A stretch of DNA of 9,484 nucleotides. It comes from Oribacterium parvum (lineage in GTDB: Bacteria > Bacillota > Clostridia > Lachnospirales > Lachnospiraceae). The notes under the pieces are model-generated. The model saw nothing but the letters and a program-made list of their open reading frames with translations. It was not told the origin of the DNA and ran no database searches. A program made the translations under genes and the position numbers. Location of the stretch: contig CALIEL010000175.1 in NCBI GenBank assembly GCA_938022235.1, positions 1 to 9,484 on the forward strand, read 5' to 3'. Shown piece after piece: positions 1 through 7,039 of this stretch (its first letter is position 1; every line of letters starts with the position of its first letter).

Positions 1-1
1 G

Positions 2-1987
2 AAGATTACCGTGGAAAACGGAGAGATTAAAACCAACGGAAATGGCGTTTCTGTAGAGGGGAAAACCATTACTATTTCCGCTGCGGGTAACTATAGACTT
101 TCCGGAAATTTGGAGGATGGTCAGGTGGTGATTGCGGCGGGAGATACACATAAGGTCAATTTGATTTTGGATAACTTTAGCATCAGCAATAAGGAAACAG
201 CTCCAATCTATGTGAAGACCTCCGGAGATTTCACCCTAACTCTGGCGGAGAATTCCAAGAACTCCGTACAGGATCTTAGAGCGGCCAATACCACAGAAGA
301 CAGCAATTCCAATTCTTCCAATAGTAAGACGGAGGATATTCCCGATGCGGCAATTTACAGTAAATCCGATTTGATTCTAAGCGGAAGCGGCAGTCTGGAA
401 GTGAAAGGAAATTACGAGGACGGTATCCATGGAAAGGACAGCTTAACGATTGAAGGCGGAAACTATACTGTTGAAGCGACAAAGCACGGCATTAACGGTA
501 AAGATAATCTGACCATCAATGACGGAAGCTTTACGATAACTGCCGGACAGGATGGCTTTAACACCAATGTAGATATGACGGTATCCAAGGGAAGCTATAC
601 TCTTTCCGTTTCCGACGACGGTATGCATGCAGACGGTAAGCTGGTGGTAAATGAAGGAAACGTAAATATCGAGAACTCCAATGAGGGACTGGAGGGCGCT
701 TCTATTGATATTAATGGAGGTACGATTACCGTAAAGTCTCAGGACGACGGTTTAAATGCGGCCAGCGATAACAGTTCCGGAAACGAATTTGCGGAACAGG
801 AAGGGGTATATATCAACATCAATGGCGGTACCCTTCGGGTAAATGCAGGAGGTGACGGTCTGGATTCCAACGGAGACTTAAGCATTAGCGGCGGAACTCT
901 TATAGTAGATGGCGCCGGACACGGAAACGGACCCTTAGATTACAACGGAACAGGCACCATTACCGGCGGTACGGTTTTGGTAGCCGGAAACAACGAAATG
1001 TTCCAGACCTTTGACGGAAACAGCTCTACCCAGGCCTTTGTAGTAGATTATCTCAGCAATAATCAAAATGCGGGAAGCACAATTAAAATTACAGACAGCA
1101 AGGGAAAAGAAATCTTCGATGTTTCCGATTTGCAAAACAGCTACGGCGTAGTACTGTTCTCCTCTCCGGATCTTAATGATAATCAGAGCTATAAGCTTTC
1201 CGTAGGAGAAAACACAGAGGAATTTACGGTAAGCGCTATTGCCAATACTTTAGGGAACGGAAATGCTATGGGCGGCGGAATGGGCCATGGCGGCCCACAG
1301 GGAGGTGCTCCAAACGGAGGCTTTAACGGCGGACAAAATGGAGGACAGAATGGTGGCGGTCCGCAGGGCGGCCCTCCAAATGGAGGATTCCAAGGTGGCA
1401 TGAACGGCGACCAAGGAAGACAAGGGGGCAGAAGTAGAGGAAGTCAAAATGGCGGTCAGGGAATTCCCGGAGACAGAGAACAGGGTGGCATGAATGGACG
1501 CCAAGGTGGACATGGCGGTAGAGGCCAAGACGGTCAGAACGGCGGTCAGGAAATGCCCGGAGAAATGGGCGGATTCCCCGGTGGGGATGGCAACAACTTT
1601 CCCGGCAATCCCCCCGGTGACAATGGCATGGGAATGCCTCCGATGAATAACGGTCAAGGAATGCCCGGCGATAGAGCTCAGGGCGGCATGAATAATGGTC
1701 AGGGCATGGAAAGAGGAAACAGACCGGATGGACAGGGAAGTAAGAAGAATAAGCAGAAGAATTCCAAATCTTCCAATAGTCAATCTCAAAAGAATTCCAA
1801 CAAGAAAGATGTAGGTATATCCGATAAGAAAGATGGAAATACTTCCAAGAATAATACTAAGAAGCAGTCTGACAACAGTTCTCAGAATCAGTCCGGCAAG
1901 AATTCCAAGAATAATTCTTCAAAGAAGAATACTCAAGCCGGAAATAAACAGACTACTCAGGGAACAGAGAGTAATCAGGCAGGATAA
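2..1987 (+). CDS. Secreted carbohydrate-binding beta-helix protein (Cthe_2159/DUF4353-like), 5' end cut off
   Basis: The frame is open to the left edge, so the signal peptide and first residues are missing; GTG at 11 is an internal codon, not a supported start. The N-terminal part (about nt 35-390) has the block seen in Cthe_2159-type domains: GNYRLSGNLEDGQVVI, then VNLILDNFSI. From about nt 389 to 1021 come some nine coils of roughly 22 residues, each with a strand, a GG turn and a DG or HG step, for example SLTIEGGNYTVEATKHGING. This is the pattern of a right-handed beta-helix. A short beta-rich segment follows (to about 1255), then a Gly/Gln/Asn/Met/Pro-rich region (about 1256-1735) and a Lys/Asn/Ser/Gln tail up to the stop. 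No LPXTG, SLH or other anchor is visible. Family members are known to bind plant polysaccharide; surface or secreted glycan binding here is inferred. The protein could instead be a structural or adhesive surface protein. Confidence 0.82.
   Translation, partial: KITVENGEIKTNGNGVSVEGKTITISAAGNYRLSGNLEDGQVVIAAGDTHKVNLILDNFSISNKETAPIYVKTSGDFTLTLAENSKNSVQDLRAANTTEDSNSNSSNSKTEDIPDAAIYSKSDLILSGSGSLEVKGNYEDGIHGKDSLTIEGGNYTVEATKHGINGKDNLTINDGSFTITAGQDGFNTNVDMTVSKGSYTLSVSDDGMHADGKLVVNEGNVNIENSNEGLEGASIDINGGTITVKSQDDGLNAASDNSSGNEFAEQEGVYININGGTLRVNAGGDGLDSNGDLSISGGTLIVDGAGHGNGPLDYNGTGTITGGTVLVAGNNEMFQTFDGNSSTQAFVVDYLSNNQNAGSTIKITDSKGKEIFDVSDLQNSYGVVLFSSPDLNDNQSYKLSVGENTEEFTVSAIANTLGNGNAMGGGMGHGGPQGGAPNGGFNGGQNGGQNGGGPQGGPPNGGFQGGMNGDQGRQGGRSRGSQNGGQGIPGDREQGGMNGRQGGHGGRGQDGQNGGQEMPGEMGGFPGGDGNNFPGNPPGDNGMGMPPMNNGQGMPGDRAQGGMNNGQGMERGNRPDGQGSKKNKQKNSKSSNSQSQKNSNKKDVGISDKKDGNTSKNNTKKQSDNSSQNQSGKNSKNNSSKKNTQAGNKQTTQGTESNQAG
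1256..1735 (+). repeat. Gly/Gln/Asn-rich low-complexity repeat region inside the beta-helix gene
   Basis: Irregular short repeats code for GG-Q-N-G-M-P-rich protein. The clearest unit reads about NGQGMPGDRAQGGMN and occurs at nt 1453-1497 and 1651-1695; the two 45-nt copies match at 36 positions. A partial third copy starts near 1543. Differences are mostly at third codon positions, so the protein repeat looks older than a recent slippage event and is kept at the protein level. Confidence 0.7.
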
Positions 1988-2023
1988 ATTTAAATAAGCT
2001 AAGGGTATGAATTCTATTTTTCC

Positions 2024-2052
2024 TTTACAAGCTTTCCTGAATTGGATATGAT
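2024..2052 (+). promoter_or_regulatory. Promoter of the L,D-transpeptidase gene
   Basis: TTTACA at 2024-2029 (5 of 6 to TTGACA), a 17-bp spacer, and TATGAT at 2047-2052 (5 of 6 to TATAAT). Transcription would start near 2059 and give a leader of about 43 nt before ATG 2102. This argues against a TTG start at 2042, which lies inside the promoter. Confidence 0.55.
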
Positions 2053-2101
2053 GATATGGATTGTATCAAAATATTTCAGAGCGAAAAAGGAAAGGAAAGC
2101 T

Positions 2102-2863
2102 ATGAATTTATTCTCTCAAAAGAAACAGCTAAAAAAGACTAAGATGGTACTTACAAGTGTCCTGATTCTTAGTCTTTTTTGTCTGTCTATGATATTTACA
2201 GCATTTGCAGGTCCGGGGGAGCTTTATCAGAAAAAACTGGAATCCCAAACTTCCACGTCCAATAATGATACGGAGATTCGGATGGGAAAAAAACTTTTCC
2301 AAACAGAGGTAGGAAAAAAGGAAGATCAGCTTCTTGTGATGCTGGATCATGAATTAAGCCTTTGGAACAAGGGAGAAGATCGGTATTATTTACAATGGAA
2401 GACTTATAGCGGATATGGTAGAAACGGTCTAAAGGAAGGGACGGAAAGAAAGGAAGGAGACGGCACCACTCCTTTAGGGGCATATCCTATATCCTTTGCT
2501 TTCGGTTTCCCCAGCTCCGTAAATACTAAGCTTCCGTATAAGCAGATTCAAAAAACCTCTTATTGGTCCGGGGAGAAAAATACCTATAATACCTGGGTGG
2601 AAAGTCCTACAAAGATTGCCGGGGAAAGATTGTATTCCTATAAGATTTGCTATGAAAAGGCTTTGGCCATCGGATTTAATCAAAATCCCGTGGTATTTGG
2701 TAGAGGCTCCGCTATTTTCTTACATATCAAAGCGCCGGATACCTGGGAGAGCTCCGGCTGTATCACCATTGAAAAGCAGGCGATGGAAGAGTTGTTGCCC
2801 TTTCTGAAGGAGAAGCTGAGTATTATTACCTTACAAAAAGAGGATGAACTTCAAAAGTATTAA
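2102..2863 (+). CDS. Secreted L,D-transpeptidase of the YkuD fold (COG3786-like)
   Basis: The 253-residue product starts with a classic signal peptide: Lys-rich residues 7-14, a hydrophobic core at about 15-33, and AFA at 34-36 as a likely signal peptidase I site. The mature part carries YkuD-type signatures: GRNGL and EGDGTTPLGAYPI at about 106-129, and GSAIFLHIKAPDTWESSGC with His208 and Cys220. The 12-residue His-to-Cys distance and SSGCIT, instead of SHGCIR, fit the COG3786 branch rather than the ErfK/YbiS type. Such enzymes use the Cys to form or rework 3-3 peptide cross-links or protein attachments in peptidoglycan outside the membrane; the exact reaction of this branch is less well defined. 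ATG 2102 was chosen because of the GGAAAGG-type ribosome binding site just upstream and because it places the signal peptide at the N-terminus. A promoter of its own lies upstream, so it is probably transcribed apart from the beta-helix gene. Confidence 0.85.
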   Translation: MNLFSQKKQLKKTKMVLTSVLILSLFCLSMIFTAFAGPGELYQKKLESQTSTSNNDTEIRMGKKLFQTEVGKKEDQLLVMLDHELSLWNKGEDRYYLQWKTYSGYGRNGLKEGTERKEGDGTTPLGAYPISFAFGFPSSVNTKLPYKQIQKTSYWSGEKNTYNTWVESPTKIAGERLYSYKICYEKALAIGFNQNPVVFGRGSAIFLHIKAPDTWESSGCITIEKQAMEELLPFLKEKLSIITLQKEDELQKY

Positions 2864-2925
2864 AATATTCGGAAGCATCTAAAGAGCTTTGAAGAGTATG
2901 AAAGTTTTTGAAGAGCATTTAAGCT

Positions 2926-2954
2926 TTTAAAGCGTTTTAAGGCATTTTTATAAT
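2926..2954 (+). promoter_or_regulatory. Promoter of the yitT-permease-dus-fliB operon
   Basis: TATAAT at 2949-2954 is a perfect -10 box, with TTTAAA at 2926-2931 as a weak -35 (4 of 6) at a 17-bp spacing. The predicted start near 2961 leaves a leader of about 43 nt. The rest of the 2864-3003 gap holds an imperfect direct repeat, TTTGAAGAG at 2888-2896 and 2907-2915, and a GCTTTTAAAGC palindrome at 2923-2933. No convincing terminator is seen. Confidence 0.55.
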
Positions 2955-2967
2955 ATGTTGCAAGGAA

Positions 2968-2987
2968 CTATGGAATGGAATCCATAG
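2968..2987. promoter_or_regulatory. 20-bp inverted repeat between operon promoter and ribosome binding site
   Basis: CTATGGA at 2968-2974 and TCCATAG at 2981-2987 are exact inverted copies around a 6-nt centre. The repeat lies just after the predicted transcription start and ends 5 nt before the AAGGAGG ribosome binding site (2993-2999). It could be an operator or a small 5' hairpin in the mRNA. No regulator family is recognised from it. Confidence 0.45.
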
Positions 2988-3003
2988 TATTGAAGGAGGG
3001 GAA

Positions 3004-3861
3004 ATGGATAACAAGAAGAAACGATTGATTCGAGACTATATCTATATGATTATAGGCTCTCTTTTGATTTCCATCGCTTCCAAAAATATTTATGATCCTG
3101 CAGGATTAATTATCGGAGGAGTTTCCGGTATCTCCATTATTCTTCGTCATCTTTTTGGCTTACCCTTATGGTTAAGTAATACCGTTATCAATATTCCCCT
3201 TTTTGGACTGGGCTACATTACAAAGGGATGGAAATTTATTGCAAGAACCATTTTTGCTACTATGCTATGCTCCCTGATTTTGTACTTACTTCCGGATTAT
3301 ACCTTGATTCCTGCGGATGATTTGTTCCTGGCTTCCGTAATCGGAGCAATTCTAATGGGTGTAGGCTGTGGACTTGTCTTTGCGGCATCCAGTACTACGG
3401 GTGGTACGGATTTGATGGCGGCAATTATTCAAACCAGATTTAAACACATTTCCATAGCAAAGCTTCTACAGTTCTGTGACGGTGCGGTAGTACTTTGGGG
3501 GTTACAGCTTTTCGGTGTGACTAAGGCCTGCTACGCCATTGTATCCGTATATATTTTCACCAAACTTTGTGATTCCTTTATTGACGGTATGCACTTTGCC
3601 AAGGCGGTTACCATTATTTCCAATAAGGGTGAAGAGATTTCTCAATGGATTATGAAGGAGCTGGAACGAGGCGTTACCGGTATTGATGCAAAAGGAATGT
3701 ATACCAGGCAGGGAATTACCATGCTGTACTGTGTGCTGAGTCCAAGAGAGGTGACCAGGGTGAAGGATCAGGTTTACAGTATGGATGATAAAGCATTCTT
3801 TATCATTTCCGATGTGCGGGAAGTACATGGCGAGGGTTTTATCAATCATAATGAAGATTAA
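3004..3861 (+). CDS. YitT-family membrane protein (DUF161 + DUF2179)
   Basis: The 285-residue length is usual for the family. The N-terminal two thirds hold about six membrane segments, with the typical glycine motifs IIGGVSGIS (36-44) and STTGGTD (130-136). From about residue 200 a soluble DUF2179 domain follows, ending in the family block FFIISDVREVHGEGF (265-279). The molecular role is not established; the soluble tail is thought to be cytoplasmic and perhaps ligand-sensing. The start has a near-ideal AAGGAGG site 4 nt upstream. It is the first gene of a four-gene operon; its last 11 bases overlap the next gene. Confidence 0.92.
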   Translation: MDNKKKRLIRDYIYMIIGSLLISIASKNIYDPAGLIIGGVSGISIILRHLFGLPLWLSNTVINIPLFGLGYITKGWKFIARTIFATMLCSLILYLLPDYTLIPADDLFLASVIGAILMGVGCGLVFAASSTTGGTDLMAAIIQTRFKHISIAKLLQFCDGAVVLWGLQLFGVTKACYAIVSVYIFTKLCDSFIDGMHFAKAVTIISNKGEEISQWIMKELERGVTGIDAKGMYTRQGITMLYCVLSPREVTRVKDQVYSMDDKAFFIISDVREVHGEGFINHNED

Positions 3862-4978
3862 AAGTATTACCATTCGTAAATCTAAAAATATTGTATTGCT
3901 TATCTTGGCAGGATTGGTGCTTCTATCCTGCCTTTTTCAGTACCGGGATCTTTCTTTTCTAAAGAGTTTTCCCATAGAGAAGTATTTCTCCATGCTTTCC
4001 ATTTTGCTTCTTTCCGTATATTTGATGGAAAGCCAGTATCTGCATCATTTGGTGTATAAGCAGTTAAATCGTAGTAAAACAAGAAATGGCTTATCCCGAA
4101 GACTGATATTCTTTAGCTTTCTTTTTTCCAGCTTTTTTGGAGATGCTCTGAGTTTATTTGTGATGATTCCCATCACATTGGACAGCCTGGGAAAAGAAAA
4201 GAATTGTAAATATCTTTTGGTGCATACTCTGGTTCTACAGGTTTTAGCCGGAGAGATCGGAAGCTTTCTCTTTCCCTACACCAGCCTCTCTTCTCTATAT
4301 TTGTTTTTGGAATATGGCTATAGCTTTCTGTCCTTCTTACGTATTAGCTTTATCTTCTTCCTTTTTGGAGGAATTTTTTTGCTTCCCTATGTACTCATTT
4401 TTAAAGAGGAAGAAAATGCCGTATTTCAGGGGAATTTCAGGGAAAGTAAGCTGGATACCAATGCTCTGATTCATTTTTCCCTGTTTTCCCTTTTAATATT
4501 CTTATCTTATCTTCGGATTATTCCGATTCTTTTGCTTTTTCCCGTCCTTATCTTTTATACGCTTATTTTTCGAAGAAGAATATTTTTAAAGCTGGATGGC
4601 TTTCTTTTTCTCTTTCTCTTTTTGATTTTGTTGTTAAAGGAAAGTACCTATCATAGTGCATTGCTTAGTCGCTTATTTGGAGAATGGATTCTGGCCCATG
4701 AGACTAGTCGAGGCTTTATCCTGTCGGAAATTTTCACAAGACTTCCTGCCGCTGTACTATTGTCCTCCTTCAGTACCAAGGGAAGACAGCTGATTGTGGC
4801 TTCCATACTATCCACAATTCATCCCTTGGCGTTAAACTATAGCAGTATTATGGCTATTGTTTTCTTGCGAAGAGCGAAGCTTGTAAACCTGAAGCTTTTT
4901 CTTTTGCATTATCTGATGGTGCATGGGCAAATGCTGATTATTCTGTTGTTTTTGGCCTTTTTCACCGGGAATTTTTAG
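3851..4978 (+). CDS. Divergent SLC13/ArsB-like multipass membrane protein
   Basis: The 375-residue, very hydrophobic protein has about ten membrane segments (roughly 13-29, 45-62, 85-105, 123-145, 158-183, 205-240, 250-262, 290-308, 315-338, 348-371). Its layout resembles short clostridial SLC13/citrate-transporter-like permeases. FFGDALSLFVMIPITL (95-110) lines up with the usual TNDVAL-FVPFT block, VLQVLAGEIGSFLFPYTSLS (128-147) with VLQ-ANLGSMLTPIGNPQN, and SEIFTRLPAAVLLS (292-305) with SQIISNVPAAVLLS. The Asn/Gly residues that mark the transport site in relatives are largely replaced, and the late NIGGLGTLIAS-type motif is not recognisable around 316-333. The alignment is from memory, so family membership is tentative. 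ATG 3851 overlaps the yitT stop and suggests translational coupling; the GAGGG upstream is far (14 nt). ATG 3827 is an alternative start. Confidence 0.6.
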   Translation: MKIKSITIRKSKNIVLLILAGLVLLSCLFQYRDLSFLKSFPIEKYFSMLSILLLSVYLMESQYLHHLVYKQLNRSKTRNGLSRRLIFFSFLFSSFFGDALSLFVMIPITLDSLGKEKNCKYLLVHTLVLQVLAGEIGSFLFPYTSLSSLYLFLEYGYSFLSFLRISFIFFLFGGIFLLPYVLIFKEEENAVFQGNFRESKLDTNALIHFSLFSLLIFLSYLRIIPILLLFPVLIFYTLIFRRRIFLKLDGFLFLFLFLILLLKESTYHSALLSRLFGEWILAHETSRGFILSEIFTRLPAAVLLSSFSTKGRQLIVASILSTIHPLALNYSSIMAIVFLRRAKLVNLKLFLLHYLMVHGQMLIILLFLAFFTGNF

Positions 4979-4986
4979 GAGAAATC

Positions 4987-5958
4987 ATGAAGTATTATTT
5001 TGCCCCCTTGGAATCCATTACAGGCTATCCTCTTAGGAATGCCCATAGAGCTTTGTTTCCGGAAACGGATGCTTACTTTAGTCCCTTTATTTCTTCCAAT
5101 GAGGAGGGGCATTATACCGGAAGAATTGAACGGGATTGTGCAGTAGAGAACAATAATGGCTTAGTGCTGATTCCCCAAATTATGGGAAATCGTCCGGAGT
5201 TTGTCCATGCGACTATGGAATATCTGGAGAGTTTGGGATATCGAGAGTGTAATTTAAATCTGGGCTGTCCCAGCGGAACCGTGGTGGCTAAAGGGAAAGG
5301 CTCCGGCATGCTTAGAAATCCGATGGTATTGGAAGACTTCTTTCAAGAGCTTTTTTCCTTGTTGAAGGATTCAAAAATGAGAGTCTCTATAAAGACAAGG
5401 ATAGGTTTAAATACAGAAGGCGAATGGGAAGAGCTTTTTGCGGTATTCAATCATTTTCCTTTTTCGGAAATCATCGTTCATCCCAGAACCCAAAAGCAGT
5501 ATTATTCCGGCCGAGTGAATTTACATTGTTTTCAAAATATTTGTAAATGCTCCAAGCTTCCCCTTGTATATAACGGAGATGTGGAAACAAAGGAGGATAT
5601 TTTGTTCCTACAGGAACATTTCCCCGGGATACAGGGAATTATGTGCGGTCGAGGGCTCCTGTCCAATCCGGCTCTTTTTCGGGAAGTTCGAGGCGGAAAG
5701 GCATTGGAGGAAGAAGAGTTTAAGCATTTTCTCAGTTTGGTGGAAGAGAATTTTGACAAAGAAATTCAAGGAGAAAGAAATATATTGGCAAAGTACAAAG
5801 AATTTTGGAGCTATTTTGCCAAGTCCTATCAAGGCGGTGAAAAAGGCTTAAAGGAGGTTCGAAAGGCTAAAAATTTGGCGGAATACAAGGCGGCCAAATA
5901 TCGCTTTTTTGCAGAAAGCCATTTTCAAGTAAGGGAGGGATTAAGCCTATGCTTTTAG
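4987..5958 (+). CDS. tRNA-dihydrouridine synthase (Dus family)
   Basis: The 323-residue FMN enzyme of the Dus family reduces uridine to 5,6-dihydrouridine in the D-loop or variable region of tRNA, using NAD(P)H. Visible motifs: MKYYFAPLESITGYPLRN at the N-terminus (FMN-binding start of the TIM barrel), NLNLGCPSG with the catalytic Cys94, the Lys/Arg pair KTR (136-138), VHPRTQKQYYSG (164-175), and the FMN phosphate loops YNGD (195-198) and CGRGLLSNP (220-228). A helical C-terminal tRNA-binding domain follows. AGGAG at 4977-4981 overlaps the stop codon of the upstream gene, 8 bp separating the two frames. The particular tRNA position (DusA, B or C type) cannot be told from the sequence. Confidence 0.93.
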   Translation: MKYYFAPLESITGYPLRNAHRALFPETDAYFSPFISSNEEGHYTGRIERDCAVENNNGLVLIPQIMGNRPEFVHATMEYLESLGYRECNLNLGCPSGTVVAKGKGSGMLRNPMVLEDFFQELFSLLKDSKMRVSIKTRIGLNTEGEWEELFAVFNHFPFSEIIVHPRTQKQYYSGRVNLHCFQNICKCSKLPLVYNGDVETKEDILFLQEHFPGIQGIMCGRGLLSNPALFREVRGGKALEEEEFKHFLSLVEENFDKEIQGERNILAKYKEFWSYFAKSYQGGEKGLKEVRKAKNLAEYKAAKYRFFAESHFQVREGLSLCF

Positions 5959-7037
5959 AGTATCCTCTTTTTTATCCGGATTTTGCCTGTATAGGGAAAA
6001 CTTGCAAAGACAGCTGTTGCAAAGACTGGTTAATTGACATTGATTGTGATACTGCGGAAAAGTATCAAAAAATGGGCGGTGCTTTAGGAGAGAAGCTTAG
6101 AAAGAAGCTCCATAAAAAGGACGGCGAATTTTATTTTGAGGTGGAGAAGGATGGAAGATGTCCATTTCTTCAGGAGAATGGTCTTTGCGAAATCCAGAGA
6201 GAAAAGGGAGAAGAGGAACTTTCCAAGGTCTGTGATGCTTATCCCAGAAAAGAATATATTGTTCATCCTTATATGCAGCTTGATCTGCATTTATCCTGTG
6301 AAGAGGCAGCTAAGGCTATCCTGTCCTGGAAAGGGGAACTGATTAGGGAAGAGTTGGAGGATGAAAGAATTTCCGAAGAGGAGGATATGCCGGAAAAGGG
6401 CTTTGACCACAACGGACGGAATGAACTTCTGGTTTCTCTTTTGGCTTTTCGCCAAGGTCTTTGGGAGGCCTTACCCGACTTTCCTAAGGATATTCATGGA
6501 TTTTTTGCGGAGCTGAAAACGGTATTTTTACAGGGAGAAGAGCTATTGTTTTATGAAAATACAGCTTTTCCATATTGTAAAGAATTGGAAGCCTTGGAAA
6601 ACGGATTAACGGAGCCGTTTTTTTCAGAGGAAAGCTTTAGAGAATATTGTAAAATGAATGAGGAAATTCAAGGGAGAGGCGAATTGTGGAAGAGTTTTCT
6701 GACAATTTTTCATAGGGCGGAAAAGGATTTGCAGAATAAAATGCAAAGCTTTTACAGAGAGGGAGAAAAGCTATATTTGGAAGAGCTTTGCAGATATTAT
6801 ACTTTTCGTTACTTAATGACAGGGTTAAAGAAAAAGTCCATTCTACCTTTATTCCATCTTATCAGAAAGTGTATTCTTTGGATGGCTTATACGGATTCGA
6901 TCTTACAATATTATGCAAAAGAAGAGGAAAAACAGCTTTTCTTCTTTGGGGAGGAAAAGGCCTTTTTCAGGGTAGCGGTATTCTTTTCCAAAGAGGTGGA
7001 ACACCAAAAAAAGAATATGGATTTATTTCTGGAATAA
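5949..7037 (+). CDS. fliB: FliB-like lysine N-methylase, Cys-rich N-terminus
   Basis: The 362-residue protein has the N-terminal Cys pattern of the FliB/flagellin lysine-N-methylase family: FACIGKTCKDSCCKDWLIDIDC gives Cys14, 19, 23, 24 and 33, followed by GRCPFLQENGLCEI (Cys71 and 80), VCDAYPR (Cys95) and LHLSCEEA (Cys117). Salmonella FliB methylates lysines of flagellin and has been reported to need an iron-sulfur cluster. The rest of the protein is helical and poorly conserved, as is usual in the family. No flagellin or flagellar gene lies in the window, so the substrate is open. The Cys arrangement also resembles YkgJ-type metal-binding proteins, which is the alternative. The start overlaps the dus stop by 10 bp and has a good GGGAGGG site (5933-5939), so the two are translated from one mRNA. 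Confidence 0.72.
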   Translation: MLLEYPLFYPDFACIGKTCKDSCCKDWLIDIDCDTAEKYQKMGGALGEKLRKKLHKKDGEFYFEVEKDGRCPFLQENGLCEIQREKGEEELSKVCDAYPRKEYIVHPYMQLDLHLSCEEAAKAILSWKGELIREELEDERISEEEDMPEKGFDHNGRNELLVSLLAFRQGLWEALPDFPKDIHGFFAELKTVFLQGEELLFYENTAFPYCKELEALENGLTEPFFSEESFREYCKMNEEIQGRGELWKSFLTIFHRAEKDLQNKMQSFYREGEKLYLEELCRYYTFRYLMTGLKKKSILPLFHLIRKCILWMAYTDSILQYYAKEEEKQLFFFGEEKAFFRVAVFFSKEVEHQKKNMDLFLE

Positions 7038-7039
7038 AG

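Noticed and set aside
1290..1720. CRISPR-like or minisatellite array
   Set aside because: Units are irregular, in frame and translated as Gly-rich protein; there are no constant repeats with unique spacers.
1250..1789. Long antisense frame opposite the Gly-rich region
   Set aside because: It is the mirror of the biased codons (GGN, CAR, AAY) in the real gene; the product looks like low-complexity Ala/Ser/Thr/Leu text with no promoter or ribosome binding site.
2042..2101. N-terminal extension of the L,D-transpeptidase from TTG 2042
   Set aside because: It overlaps the predicted promoter, has no ribosome binding site, and would bury the signal peptide behind 20 extra residues.
2864..2950. Intrinsic terminator after the L,D-transpeptidase gene
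   Set aside because: Candidate stems such as GCTTTTAAAGC (2923-2933) are short and AT-only, lack a proper T-run directly after the stem, and overlap the next promoter.
3785..3850. Earlier starts (ATG 3785 or 3827) for the permease gene
   Set aside because: 3785 has no ribosome binding site and lies deep in yitT. 3827 has GGGAAG only 3 nt away. 3851 gives a natural short cytoplasmic N-terminus and stop/start coupling, though 3827 stays possible.
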